Below are positions 44,003 through 54,510 of a stretch of 58,502 nucleotides of DNA, piece by piece. Source of the DNA: Pilatotrama ljubarskyi (Eukaryota; Basidiomycota; Agaricomycetes; Polyporales; Polyporaceae); assembly GCA_022385805.1 (NCBI GenBank), contig MU277741.1, positions 1-58,502 of the forward strand, written 5' to 3'. Position 1 is the first letter of the stretch. Each line of letters begins with the position of its first letter. The notes beneath the pieces were generated by a model, which made no database searches, was not told the origin of the DNA, and was given only the letters and a program-made list of their open reading frames with translations. A program made the position numbers and the translations under genes.

Positions 44003-47000
44003 TTACGCCCAATCCGGGAGGTCCTCGAACGACAGCGCTGTCGGGTTGTCGTCGAGGAAGGTGAGGATGTCGTAGAAAGGGTCGAGTGATTGTAAGAGCT
44101 CTTCGATGGAGGAGTGGCGGTATCGACGGACGTAATAGTCGCAGTGGAATAGGACATGTTCGCGAGTATGATAGCGAGGTGGGCCGTCGTGCAAGACGCA
44201 CCAGGTGTTCTCCTGATAGCGTGCGCGGAAGCGATCCCGGTAGTGGCCAGTGGGCGCATGGTTGGTGATGCAGCGCACAAAGCGGGCAACCAGGTTGGGT
44301 CGGCCGCCCAGGCGCTTCAGTACGAAAGAGCCGGTGTGCCGGAGTGTGCAGAAGGCGGGGTGGCGGAGATAGTAACGACCCCAATACTTGCGTGGGTTCG
44401 CCCATGCCATCTCGCTCCACTCCTCGCGGATGTCGCGTGTGATGGCATGCTTGATGAAGCTGTAGAACGTCGGGTCGGGCTCGCGTGCTGGGCGGCGCGC
44501 TGCGTTGCGATCGCGTGCGGTGAACTTGACGTCGGCGTCGACGGCCTCGTTCTCCTCGATACCGGAATGGGATGGGCAATAGTGGAGGTATAGCCGGTTA
44601 TTCGCATCCTGCTGGAACCACGCCCGCAATGAGCGGCCCGCGTTCACAACGGCCATACGTCCGCTGTCGGTATCAAAGAGGCTCTGGAGGGCGCTCTCGC
44701 TGTCCGAGAAGATGTGAATGTTGTGATAGGGTTGCCGGGACCCATACGCAGTCGCCATCGAGAGAGCCATGAGCTCACAGTCGAAGGAGAAGGCCCAGCC
44801 AGTGAACACGCTATGGCGATGTTGGAGAAGCCCTCGGTGATACGCTCGGAAACCTGCCGCAGAGCCGAGCAGGTCCCCGTCGAGGGCCAGAACGAAGGAA
44901 CTTCCGTCAGTGAAGAGGGCGATCGCATCCGCGTCATCGTGGGCCTGCCAGATGCGTGGTCGGAGATGCTCCTCTATCCATTTCGTGAGCGCTTCTTTGT
45001 CGGATTTTGGGGGGTGGTCGAAATAACGAGTAATGCGATTGTCAAAGAGATCACGGATGCGCTTGCCCGGTTGACACTCGGGGTCGAGGCTGTTGAAGGT
45101 TTCCGTAAGTTCTGGGCGGCCTTGAGGGAAGGCCTCAGTGAGCGGGATGTCTGCTGTGCGCCGGATGCGTGAGGGCGGGAAGCGGATGAACGGCGCATGC
45201 GGAGACCGGCCGAAGACGTTCGGGAACGCTGCGTGCAGGGGATGCGACTCGGGGAGAGTATGGATGCGCAGAAGGTAGCGCTCTTGCAGCTTCTTGCAGG
45301 TGAGCTGGATCGGCATGAGGCCTGCTAGTGAGTGCAGGGCGCCAGTAGGGGTGGTGCGGAAGGCGCCGGTGATCCAGCGCAGAGCCCGGTGTTGTGCGAG
45401 TATGAGGGGTCGCATGAGGTGCTTGACGCCCTTGGTGCGGTACCAGACTGGAGCACCATAAGTGAGTAAGGGAGGATGCATGAGATGTAAAGCGTACGCC
45501 GCTGCATCGGGGACAAACCGCGGTTGGAGTTCCCGAGCATGAGCATTGCGTTAACGGTGGTAGCTGCGCGCTCGGCGAAGAATGCGACATGTGCCTTGAA
45601 CGTGAGACGCGGGTCAAGGCGGAAGCCGAGGTATCGCCATACGTAGCGTTGGGGGTGGAGAACAAGCCCGCCGCCCAGGTCGAGCGGGAGGGGGCTCTGT
45701 GTATGCGAGAGACGCTTGGAAATGAAGTGCATGAGTTCATTCTTCTCGGCTTCGATAGCGAGGCCAAGGCGAGTGAGGGTGGCGACCGTTGCATCGTACC
45801 GTTCGCGGAGGATACGACAGTTCTCGTGGATGGAAGGGGTGGTGGCGATCCATAGGCCATCGTCCACGTAGAACTGAATGGCGGTGAGGCTGTGAGTTGT
45901 CGACACGGGGAAGAGGATGTGGATGGCGGGGGAGATGTAGATATTGGTGAGGATTGGGGAGAGGGAGGAGCCCTGGCCGGCGCCGACCGGGGGTAGGTCA
46001 AACCACGGAGATGACGCCTTGCCCCACCGGAAGCAGGACTGGCGCCCTTGCAGATAGTGGCGAAAGAAGTCAACGAGGGTCCGTGAGAAGCCCGTGCGCT
46101 GCAGGATCGCGCAGAGGAGCGAGTGGTTCATGGATGGGAAGAATTGCGCCACATCGAAGGCGAGGCATGATGTGACAAGTCCCTCCCTCCATGCGGCGCG
46201 TACGTGCGTGACAAGGCATGTGGCGGCGTCGATAGTGCTGTGCGCCTTGGTGCCGCCGAACTGGTTTGGGTGGAGAATGCCATGTACCTGGCACTCGTAG
46301 TGCAGGCGCTCGCTGAGGATCTTCTCGAAGAGCTTCCCGAGCGTGCTGAGCAGAACGATGGGCCGATAGGACTTGACGCGAGTGTAGTCGTCCTTGTAGG
46401 GCTTCGGGATGACGACTGAGACTGCTTGCTTGAACTGGGCGGGCCAAAGGCCGAAGCGGAGGATGGCGTTGTAGATATGATGGAGGGTGTTAAGGATGTG
46501 GGAGTCACTGACCAGTAGCTTCAGATGGCGCCAGTGCAGATGGTCCCAGCCCGGTGTGGATGTGGTAGACACATGTCGGAGTGCATCGAGGATTTCCGCG
46601 CGTGATATGGGAGGGCAGTCGCGCTCTTCTCGGCGCGGGATGGCAGTAACGATGGATAGGTCAACCGGCCGAGCGGCCGCGGCGTGAAAGGTTTCATCTA
46701 GTGCGTGCCAGAGGTCCGGGAGTGTCCGCAAGGGCTGCCCGTTGTGAATTAGCGAGCGGTACATGGGGAGCGAGCGAGGGCCTACCCAGGCCATGAGATC
46801 CCAGACACGGCCCTGCTCGCTAGCCACATGTTGAATGCGTTCGTCCATATGCCGTCGCCGCCGAGCACGAATCGTGGACTTGAGGCGGCGGAAGGCGGCC
46901 TTAATAGCCGCGCGTGCTTCAGGCAGGAGGCGAGGATGTTCAGCGCGAATGCGTTCGAGCCTCGCGCGCGCCTCGTTGAGGGCGCATCGGGCCTCCGTGC

Positions 47001-47982
47001 AGGACTGGTCCCACCACTGGCGGGACTTGTTGCATATGACGACGGGCGATGCGTGACTACTCCACGCATCCTGAATGCAGGTAAACAGGGTGTCCACAAC
47101 TTCTTGTAAGTCAGCGGGGGTGTTGAGAGGGGTGTCGGGAGGAAGCCGGTTGTGAAGGGCGGTGCGGAGGGCGCCAATGAATTGCTTTTCAGCCTCGGAG
47201 CCCGGCGCAATTGAGGGGGAGCCTTGGTACGACCACTGGCCTGCGGGGATATGTGCGTGAATGACGGCGTGATCGGAGAGGCCGCGTTCGTCCGGGGCGA
47301 CGCGCACATTGTAGAGGTCCGGGTCGTGATCATCCGGCACCCACACGAGATCGATGACCGTGTTCCGCAGGTTGCCGCGATGCGGGAAGTGCGTAGGTAC
47401 TCCTACGGGCGACAGCAGGCGCAAGCCGAGACGGGCGTGCAGGTCGATGACTTCCCCGGTGCGCGCGGCGGAGTCCGGGGGGTATTCGGGGTCCCACAAG
47501 CGGGCATGGGTGTTATAGTCGCCCCCGACGATGTCCAAGTCGGGTAGCGTATGGGCGACGTCAGCGAGGTAGTCAATGGCGGTGTTGCGGGAGTCGTTGT
47601 AAATGTTGAGGATGTTGATGGGGTCCTGGGTGGGATCCAGGCGCACGCACAGAAGCATGCAGTCGCGGTGGTTCACGGAAGAGTCAACAGATATGATGGC
47701 GTTAACGAGGCGTCGATTGACATGGCAGGCTACGCGTGCATCCTTCCTAGCCTCAATCAGGTACCAGGCAGGGTGGAGCTGCGTGCCATAGAGCATGTTG
47801 TCCTCAGTTCGCTCAGCCGGCCCAGCTGGCGACGCTGAGGGAATAGGTCGAATGGGCCCGTACCAAGGCTCTTGGATACAGACGACGTCAACGTCATCCG
47901 CCGCACACCGCTCGAGAAGTAGATGCGTATGTTGCGGAGAATGGTTCACATTTTGGAAGACTACATGAAGACGGTGCTGCAT
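44003..47982 (-). pseudogene. LINE ORF2: endonuclease, reverse transcriptase, RNase H (frameshifted)
   Basis: The ATG at 47982 follows the ORF1 stop by three bases (TAG TTT ATG). Domains in order: AP-type endonuclease (VVCIQEPWYGP, DIVGGDYNTHARLWDPE, RGLSDHAVIHAH), a basic linker (RAAIKAAFRRLKSTIRARRR), and reverse transcriptase (YRPIVLLSTLGKLFEKILSE, CLAFDVAQFFPSMNH, GAGQGSSLSPILTNIYIS, and the catalytic FYVDDGLW near 45860). After about 45470 the frame shifts by one base and continues with RNase H (ALFTDGSSFVLALDG, FSFDCELMALSMATAYG, HIFSDSESALQSL, YCPSHSGIEENEAVDADVK) and a C-terminal Cys/His stretch (CVLHDGPPRYHTREHVLFHC). It ends EDLPDWA at 44003. Apart from the frameshift I see no stop, so the copy is young and probably inactive in trans-independent retrotransposition. 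Confidence 0.9.
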
Positions 47983-47985
47983 AAA

Positions 47986-48920
47986 CTACGCCCGTGCCTT
48001 GCCCTTCCCTCGTCCCCGCCTCACATCCTGCCAGCCTTGGTTGGACGCGGAAGAGGTCTGGGGGGGTAAGTTAGCATGGAATACGTGCACGGACGTGGGG
48101 CCGAAACGTACGCGTGCCGTGTTCTCCGAGAGGCGTTCTCCGAGCGTAGCAGCAGTAGCGGTGGGCGCGGCCGAGCGGGCGCGCGCGATGACAGGTGGAT
48201 GGGCACGGTACCAGTTGCGATCGTTGCGGTGACGGAAGTATTCGCAGGTGCGGTCGTTGGCCCAGTGTCGGCCGCCGCAGTTGCGGCAGGACGGCGGGTG
48301 CGGGCAGGGCTGGCCCGCAGACCGACCCCGACAGCACGTCGCCTTCATGTCGTGGAAGCGGACGTGATGGTTGTCGCCGCAGTGCACGCAGACATCTTGT
48401 GTGGCGTTGCATCGGCCGTATGTGTGTCCCCAGGCGAAGCACGTGCTGCACTGGGGTACAAGACGTTTATCGCCGAGAGGCCTTGGCTTGCGGGGGCCGC
48501 TGTCCGGGAAGCGGACTTCATGCGATCGGAGGAGCTCGGCTGTCGAGTGGCGGCTGTCGTCGATGAACTCGACGACGAGCATGCTAGCCGTGCGTCCATC
48601 GTCAACGGAGTGGGCCCACCGGACTTTAGTTCCGGCGTGAGCAATAACGTCGTGCCAGAGGTCGTCGCAGTTAAGGGGTGCCGCAGCCTCCCAGGGGTTC
48701 AGGGGAACCGCCTCATCGGAGACGCAGCGGACGCGCGGGAATCCAAGACAGGAAGTGTAACGGTATGGGCGGACGTCGATCTTCTCGGCGTCCACAGAGA
48801 CGAGTTTGGACACCTTCTCGCGGAGGAAGGGGAAGATGGCGGGGATCGGGGTCTGGAAGAAGACGATGGTGATGTTGCCCTGCGAGGACCAGTTAACCGA
48901 GCGAAGTTTGAATTTTGCGA
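47986..48920 (-). pseudogene. LINE ORF1 (Gag-like), 5'-truncated
   Basis: The RNA-binding protein of the element. The frame is open from the fold-back loop at 48920 (FKLRSVNWSSQGNITIVFFQ) to TAG at 47986-47988, about 310 codons, with no start codon of its own, so the N-terminal part is missing. Zinc knuckles are visible: CSTCFAWGHTYGRC (CX2CX4HX4C), CVHCGDNHHVRFHDMKATCC, and CRNCGGRHWANDRTC. A basic tail RRGRGKGKARA ends the protein. ORF1 and ORF2 overlap by none and are separated by three bases, which suits translation of ORF2 by reinitiation. Confidence 0.88.
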
Positions 48921-48970
48921 TCGGTTAACTGGTCCTCGCAGGGCAACATCACCATCGTCTTCTTCCAGAC
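48851..48970. repeat. Perfect 50-bp fold-back at the LINE 5' end
   Basis: 48851-48900 and 48921-48970 are exact reverse complements (50 of 50), separated by a 20-nt loop. The left arm and loop belong to ORF1; the right arm is an inverted extra copy of ORF1 sequence that abuts the target-site duplication directly. Confidence 0.95.
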
Positions 48971-48985
48971 CAATCATCCACGGTT
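48971..48985. repeat. Target-site duplication of the LINE, right copy
   Basis: CAATCATCCACGGTT, identical to 43771-43785 and immediately next to the fold-back arm. Confidence 0.92.
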
Positions 48986-49421
48986 GTGAGACGTGATGCA
49001 TCAATCACTGTGCAGCCAATGGAATGGAGGTCCGGGGTCGAGCTCAGGGGGCCAGCGAAACTTCGAGTTGATCTCGGTCATGCGCAAAAATAATTGACAC
49101 TCGTCCAGAACAGAGTCGACGTCGTCGTGTGCATCATTGCAGACTAGACAGTCTCAGAGAGACGAAGAGGAAGGTGGTCGAGCTCACTGCGCGTCCATCA
49201 ATGTTTCTCCGGAGCTCTGGGCGGAGAGTGTCGGAGTTTCAAGAAAACAGTCAGAGAAGGGCCGAGTTTGAGTCTCCGACTGTTCTTCTCAGGACCGCTG
49301 TGGCACCACTGTACCTCCGGTCCTCTGTCCTAGAGTCGGTGTCTTTCCCTCTTGCCACTACCACGACTGCCTCCATTGCGTCTCCTCCAGATTAGTCTGC
49401 TGTGGAGACATTGCCGGCAAA
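48986..49421 (+). promoter_or_regulatory. RBM25-side half of a split intergenic region
   Basis: About 435 bp between the LINE and the RBM25 ATG, carrying the promoter and 5' UTR. No TATA box stands out. The stretch just before the ATG is pyrimidine-rich. Confidence 0.5.
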
Positions 49422-51712
49422 ATGCAGCCACCAAATCGGTTAGGACTTGGTCTTCGCCCTCCTATGCCCTCATACGGCCAGGGTCCCTCAATATCGGCTC
49501 TCGCAGCACAACAGCAAATGCAACATCCTTCGTTTGTACCGCCACAGCCGAAAGCTGTCACTCTGTTCGTCGGGTCTATCTCTGGAGGTATCACAGATGC
49601 GTTCCTCAATGAGCTCTTGACTGTGAGTCTATCATCGTGTGCCTGTTGGTCTACTGTTCACAAGGGAAATGTAGGCATGTGGGCCAATCAACTCCTTCAA
49701 ACGTCTGATCACGCCCGCGAATAAGCCGCAAGGATTTGGATTCGCTGAGTTCCAGGATCCTGATGGTGCTCTCCGTGCTATGGCGCTCTTGAATGGAGTT
49801 GAGCTACCTGCACTAGAGGACGGGTGCGTAAACAAAAAGCTCCTGGTAAGTATGACCCATCAGAGTATTGCCTCACCCACGCTCAATGTTTCCTGTGCAG
49901 GTCAAAGCAGACGAACGGACAAAGGTTTTCCTCGATGCATATCAAGCCCAGAAGATGAGGACCGACGTACGTGGCATGATAAACCTTCGTAGATTACCGC
50001 CGAGTGGTGGTGATATGTTCACACCTCAGGCGTTGCGGGGAGTGGACCTATCACCTCACGGTAGGCTTGCATTTAGTATGGACGCTGAAGTATCGAATCC
50101 GATATAGGCGGATGACGAGCAAACGCGCCAGGCGAAAGCCAGAGTGGACGCCCTCCTCTCAGACATCAACAAGAAGTCGCAGGAGGCAGCAAGCAACGGG
50201 CTCATCGACCGGGAGAAGTACGTCGTCCCACCGCATCTGCACGATCTCCAGGAGGCCGATCTGCCCGAGACCCAACGGGGTCTCGTCATGACCGAGATCG
50301 CGCAGTTCCGTGAGCGTGCTGCGAAACGCGAACGCGAGAAGATGCGCGATGTCCGAGAGGCCATGCCCAACGTCCTCGCCGCACCAAGCGGACCCAAGGT
50401 TCGTGAATGGGGCAAGCCGCAGCTACCAGGTCAGCCCGATTCACCACAGGGTGGGAAAGGGTTTGGGAAGGGCGCGCAGGGCTACAGCAAGCCTGTTGGC
50501 TTTGTCAGGGCCGAGGATGGAAGCAGGACACCTGGTTCGGATAGACAGCCATCGTCACGGCCCGCAAAGACGGATGAAGAGCTGGAGGCGGAGAGAAAGG
50601 AAGCGCGAAGACGGGACGAGGAAAACTCATATAAAGACGTGAGCGTGTTAGTTTCTCATTCGTCACCTTGATCGCTGAGCGTTCTTCAGCGAGAGCGTCG
50701 ATATGAGCCTCGAGAACGCGCACGAATACAGGCTCTCGAGCGTGCCATCACTAGAGAGCGAGCCATGAAGGAGGCGGAGGAGCGGGACCGAGTCGAGATG
50801 CGGGCACGACTGGATGTTTGGGATGACGATGAGAGTGACGAACTCTTCTACACCGATCGGCCAAGATGGCGAACGTTACGTGCACGGCGGCTTGCAGCAG
50901 AGCAGGCGGCGGACGAGGAATCGCGGCTGTACGAGGAGCGCGAAGCGGAGAACCTGCGGCGCGAGTCAGAGGCGTTCCTCGCGCGCCAGATGGACGAGAT
51001 GCAGGCGCTCCAAGAGGAGCAGCGCAAAGCCGGCATGCTCCTCGACGATGGCGCGCCTGTGAAGCTCGGAGTCTCGCTTGCGGCGGCGGCAAAGAAGACA
51101 GAGACCGCGCCCAAGGAGAAAGCGACGGTTTTCGGGCAGGAGGAAGAGGAAGAGGAGGAGGCTATTAAGAAGCGGAAGGTGCCCTTACCCAAGCTGGACC
51201 TTGCGGAGAGCGGGGAGAAGGCCAAGGAGAGACTCGAGAAGATCAGGGGCGAAGTGCCACGGGACAAGGAGACGCTCTTCAAGAGCAAAGTGCGGTGGGA
51301 CGGTCTGACCGACGTGAGTGCAGTCGCCTCTTATGCCTTGAGAGCGGTGGCTGACTTACCCACAGAATATGATCGACCGGAAACTGGAGCCGCTCGTCAA
51401 GCGCCAGATGACCAAGTACTTAGGCGAGCTCGAGGACGACGACCTCATCATGTTCGTCCTCGAGCACCTCAAGGACCACAAGGGTCCGCAGAAGCTTGTC
51501 GAGGGTCTCGAGCCGGTGCGTGTCCAGCTGTACACTCCGAGTTGTCCCTTAGCCCCGATGCGCTACGTGTTGGACATTGCTGACTTCTCTGACATGTACA
51601 GGTACTCGAGGAAGAAGCGACCGAGTTCGTCATCAGCATCTGGCGCCAGATCATCTTCGAGAGCATGGCCTATGGCGAAGGCCTACATACAGAGAAGATG
51701 ATGGTCGACTGA
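49422..51712 (+). CDS. RBM25-like splicing factor (RRM + PWI)
   Basis: Nuclear RNA-binding protein. In animals RBM25 helps 5' splice-site choice with U1 snRNP; yeast Snu71 is the relative (family knowledge). Exons 49422-49622, 49675-49845, 49901-49966, 50108-50638, 50690-51313, 51366-51515 and 51602-51712 join in frame to give 617 residues. The RRM has RNP2 VTLFVGSI and RNP1 PQGFGFAEF near residues 47-90. Then come VKADERTKVFLDAYQAQKMR and NKKSQEAASNGLIDREKYVV, a long Arg/Glu-rich central region with coiled-coil character, a poly-Glu run, and the PWI domain DNMIDRKLEPLVKRQMTKYL to FVISIWRQIIFESMAYGEGL. Stop TGA at 51710-51712. The third intron (49967-50107, 141 bp) is longer than the others and could hide a small exon or be retained. 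Confidence 0.92.
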
Positions 51713-53500
51713 ACCGCTGCGTCCATGCTTGCTCGAAGACTGCGGCTGCTTCCAGGTGACATCAGAGATACGGACGGAGAACGCTCTGAGTGGGGTGCTT
51801 GGGGCAGGTACGTTCGCGTAGTGTCAACGTGCTTTCCACTAAGCTGTACAAGATATGCCATGCCAATCCCTCTTTCTGTACTTGCTCTCACATATGCTCG
51901 GCGACGAGATCGAGCAACGGGCCGTTCGTGCGATGGTTACGCGGAGAGCTGCTTTTGGGTAGTGTTGTGAGTTGCACGTTCATCTGGCGTCTGTGGCCAA
52001 AATGATGTCTCTGCACCTTGGTCTGCCGAAGGACAGTCCTCAGCAGGATTCCGCTGATGAACGCGATTTCCGGAGTTGCGTCCCTTGCAAAGGTCTTGAT
52101 GAGTGTTATATCTTCTTGCCCTGGACCTATTGACGTCGGGCAGTGTCTGGGTTTGCTCAGATTGTTTGTGCTGCTTCGTAACGCGGGCGACGTTACGTTG
52201 CCCGCCCATAGCCTACATTCAACTAGTACTTTAGGTGAGTACAATCTTATGTTCGGCATGGAGCTCCTAGCTGCCGAGTACTTCGTACTACTGTGATCGC
52301 AATAGAGGTACATTCTCCTCACTTGTCGATGAAGGGAGCGCGTTTTCGCCCAGTGCGTTGAACGCAGCGTGTAGCCCGCCATCCAAAGAGTGTTGAAGAT
52401 TCCTTTCGGTGGATACTGTCGTGTTCCTGTGACCTCCAAGTTAGTGGCAATGGACATTCACTCAAAGTCAAGCGTCACGGTCGCCATGAGATTGAACCTC
52501 GCGAGTTGTGCTCATCGCCGAAGTTGTTCTCGATTGACAAAGGCAAACACTTAGCGCAGGTTGTAGGGATGTCGGCCCCAAGAGGGGGGCGGAATCCAAG
52601 CGCCCGACACTGACCTCGATCTGGCACTGATGGGGCCATAGCTCCCTCACTTCCTCACCAATCCGCATGATCCTTGCACCATTCGATTCTGAGACATAGA
52701 TTTGTAGGGGGGGTTAGGGGGGTTAGAAGTTAAGCGAATGCGATTTGAGACCAGGCGAGAGGAAAGAAGTTGACGACTCCAAATCCGTCTGAGAAAGGAA
52801 ATAATCTTACCCCCCTCTAACTCCTCACTGAGGGCGTTTTCCGCCATGCGACCTACACAGAACGTTTCTTAGATATCGAAAATAGGACCCCTTTGGGGGG
52901 GTCCCGAGGCCTCAATCGACGAACTGGGCGAGCTACGCAGCTGGGAAATTCGCAAAAAGTCGGGCGTCTAAGAGGTCGGTGTCCCCGATTCAGATCTCAC
53001 ACCCCTCTTGGGTCACCGGCGCTTGCATTCCGTCCGGAGTCCCTCGGCGCTTGCGACGGTGTGGGTCCGGGAAGTCCGGCCCTGGACGCGCCACCTGCAG
53101 TGCTGCAGAGGCACAGTGAGTCACGACTACGAAGTTGCGACCAACCACGACGCCCCACAGACAGTGGCAAGTCCCACCGCCGCACGGTCACCGTAGTCGC
53201 AAGACATCCATCGCCGTGCATCGTCGGAAGCGCGCTCTGGTTCCGGTCAGTTGAGTCATTGGTGCCGGGCAGAGCTGCAGGTGATCGAGCTGTAGGTGTA
53301 GTGAACAACATGATATCAGTCGTAGTGAGCACAGTACGTATTCTCTCCCACTATGGCGCGCCCATGCCAAACTCGCGCAGCGTCTAGCTCTCATCCCGCT
53401 CAACGTCCATCGTCCTCTCTTTTATAAGCGCATCCTCAAGGTCCCTGAAATACGGCATTGCTCACCTTCTCTGTGCGCGACACTTGGATTAATTGTATGC
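51713..53500. other. Non-coding stretch with G-rich tracts
   Basis: About 1.8 kb with no believable gene on either strand. It contains G-rich TTAGGG-like sequence, annotated separately, a C-rich partner at about 52806-52821, and a further G7 run at about 52894-52900. Possibly old repeat or replication-sensitive DNA. Confidence 0.4.
52705..52726 (+). repeat. TTAGGG-like G-rich tract
   Basis: Two runs of seven and six G, each followed by TTA, resemble the fungal telomere unit TTAGGG with extra G. Only two units are present, so this is not a telomere. It may be an interstitial trace or chance. Confidence 0.4.
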
Positions 53501-54510
53501 CTTCAACTAATGGCATGGTCTGCAGAGTTGACGTCGAGCATCCCATACAATTAGATCAAGCACAACTCTCCCGTTATGCCAGCCGGTGTACGTCTTCCGC
53601 GACAATGTCCCAGCGAGGACAAAGGTGAGCACGGTCGGGTCTACTAAGCTCGTCCTCGCATTCCTGAGCAGCTGACACTGTCGTTCTGTTTAGATGATTG
53701 CCATCATCAGAGCATTGAGCGAGACTCAATTACACGCGGCGAAGATCATCGGCCAAGAACGCAAGCAAGCCTGGACGGATACTTTGTGCGTCTCGGTCCC
53801 GCGCGCACCTCTCCACCGCTGCGTTCGGGGGGTAGCCACGGATACATTCCTCCTACACTCGCTCATCCGAGCCCTCTGGAACCCCTCCAAGCACGTCTCC
53901 ACATACCTCGTACTGACTGCATTGCGCCTCAGTCGCGGTGCGGTGAAAGTCAAATTCAATGGCGAGGTATGTACTCATGTTTCTGGAGGCGAAGCGTTCG
54001 ATAGCCCAATCGACGCGTCTCCAACCGACGCGTTCTTGACAGGCCTCCCTGGTTGTCTACAGTAGGTCCCTGTGGATGAATCTCATTTCACGAGCGGTCC
54101 GGGTGCCCGCAGGTTAAGCCCTATCATGCGGTATGTGCCCGTATCAGACGAGACGATCCTGGCTAGGTCTGGCACGCTGACGCCGCCTCTTCCTCGCTCC
54201 ACGAGCCTCTGTGGAAGAGCATCAGCACCGACGAGACGACGCTGCGCAGGATCTGCGTAGACATTTTGCGGTGGGGGACATCAACGGCTATGCGCCCTTC
54301 TGCCCCCCACACGGCTTGCTCACTTTCGACCACCCGGCCGGCGCCCGCCCATCAGCGGAGCAGAAGCGCCAAGTACGACTCACAGGGCCTGTACACACCC
54401 AATTCGCCGCCCTGCACCCCGGCGAACGAGGTCGTGCGTAGCGACGTCCCGTCAGTGCGCGCCGCCGCCTATGCGTTCCTCGCGGACACCGACAGGTCTT
54501 AGCCGGGCGG
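53500..54510 (+). CDS. Possible small multi-exon gene, unrecognised
   Basis: Weak evidence. An intron GTGAGCACGG...TGTTTAG (about 53631-53693) could join VYVFRDNVPARTK to MIAIIRALSETQLHAAKIIG and QERKQAWTD. The frame continues to YLVLTALRLSRGAVKVKFNGE at a good donor (GTATGTAC, about 53967). Downstream, EPLWKSISTDETTLRRICVD ILRW at about 54203-54270 and a Pro/Ser-rich end (LYTPNSPPCTPANEVVRSDV) in another frame could follow through one or two introns, stopping at about 54500. No family is recognised and neither start nor exon chain is secure. A pseudogene is equally possible. Confidence 0.27.

Larger units (their letters stand above)
43786..48970 (-). mobile_element. LINE (non-LTR retrotransposon), Tad1/I-like, 5'-truncated
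   Basis: An insertion on the minus strand, bounded by a 15-bp target-site duplication. In sense orientation it has a 5'-truncated ORF1 (Gag-like, zinc knuckles), ORF2 (endonuclease, reverse transcriptase, RNase H; one frameshift), a 3' UTR of about 180 bp, T10 and then about 27-29 A. The AP endonuclease, RNase H and Gag-like ORF1 place it in the Tad1/I group (family knowledge; clade not tested by a tree). The exact duplication and long poly(A) mean a young insertion. Its 5' end carries a 50-bp fold-back. It lies between the divergent trehalase and RBM25-like genes, antisense to RBM25. Confidence 0.93.

Noticed and set aside
44156..44593. Long plus-strand open frames opposite the LINE and opposite other GC-rich genes
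   Set aside because: They are antisense shadows of the RNase H and Gag coding sequence.
43771..48985. Reading the 5.2-kb insertion as an LTR retrotransposon or virus-derived copy
   Set aside because: No long terminal repeats, protease or integrase; the endonuclease type, poly(A) and target-site duplication are those of a LINE.
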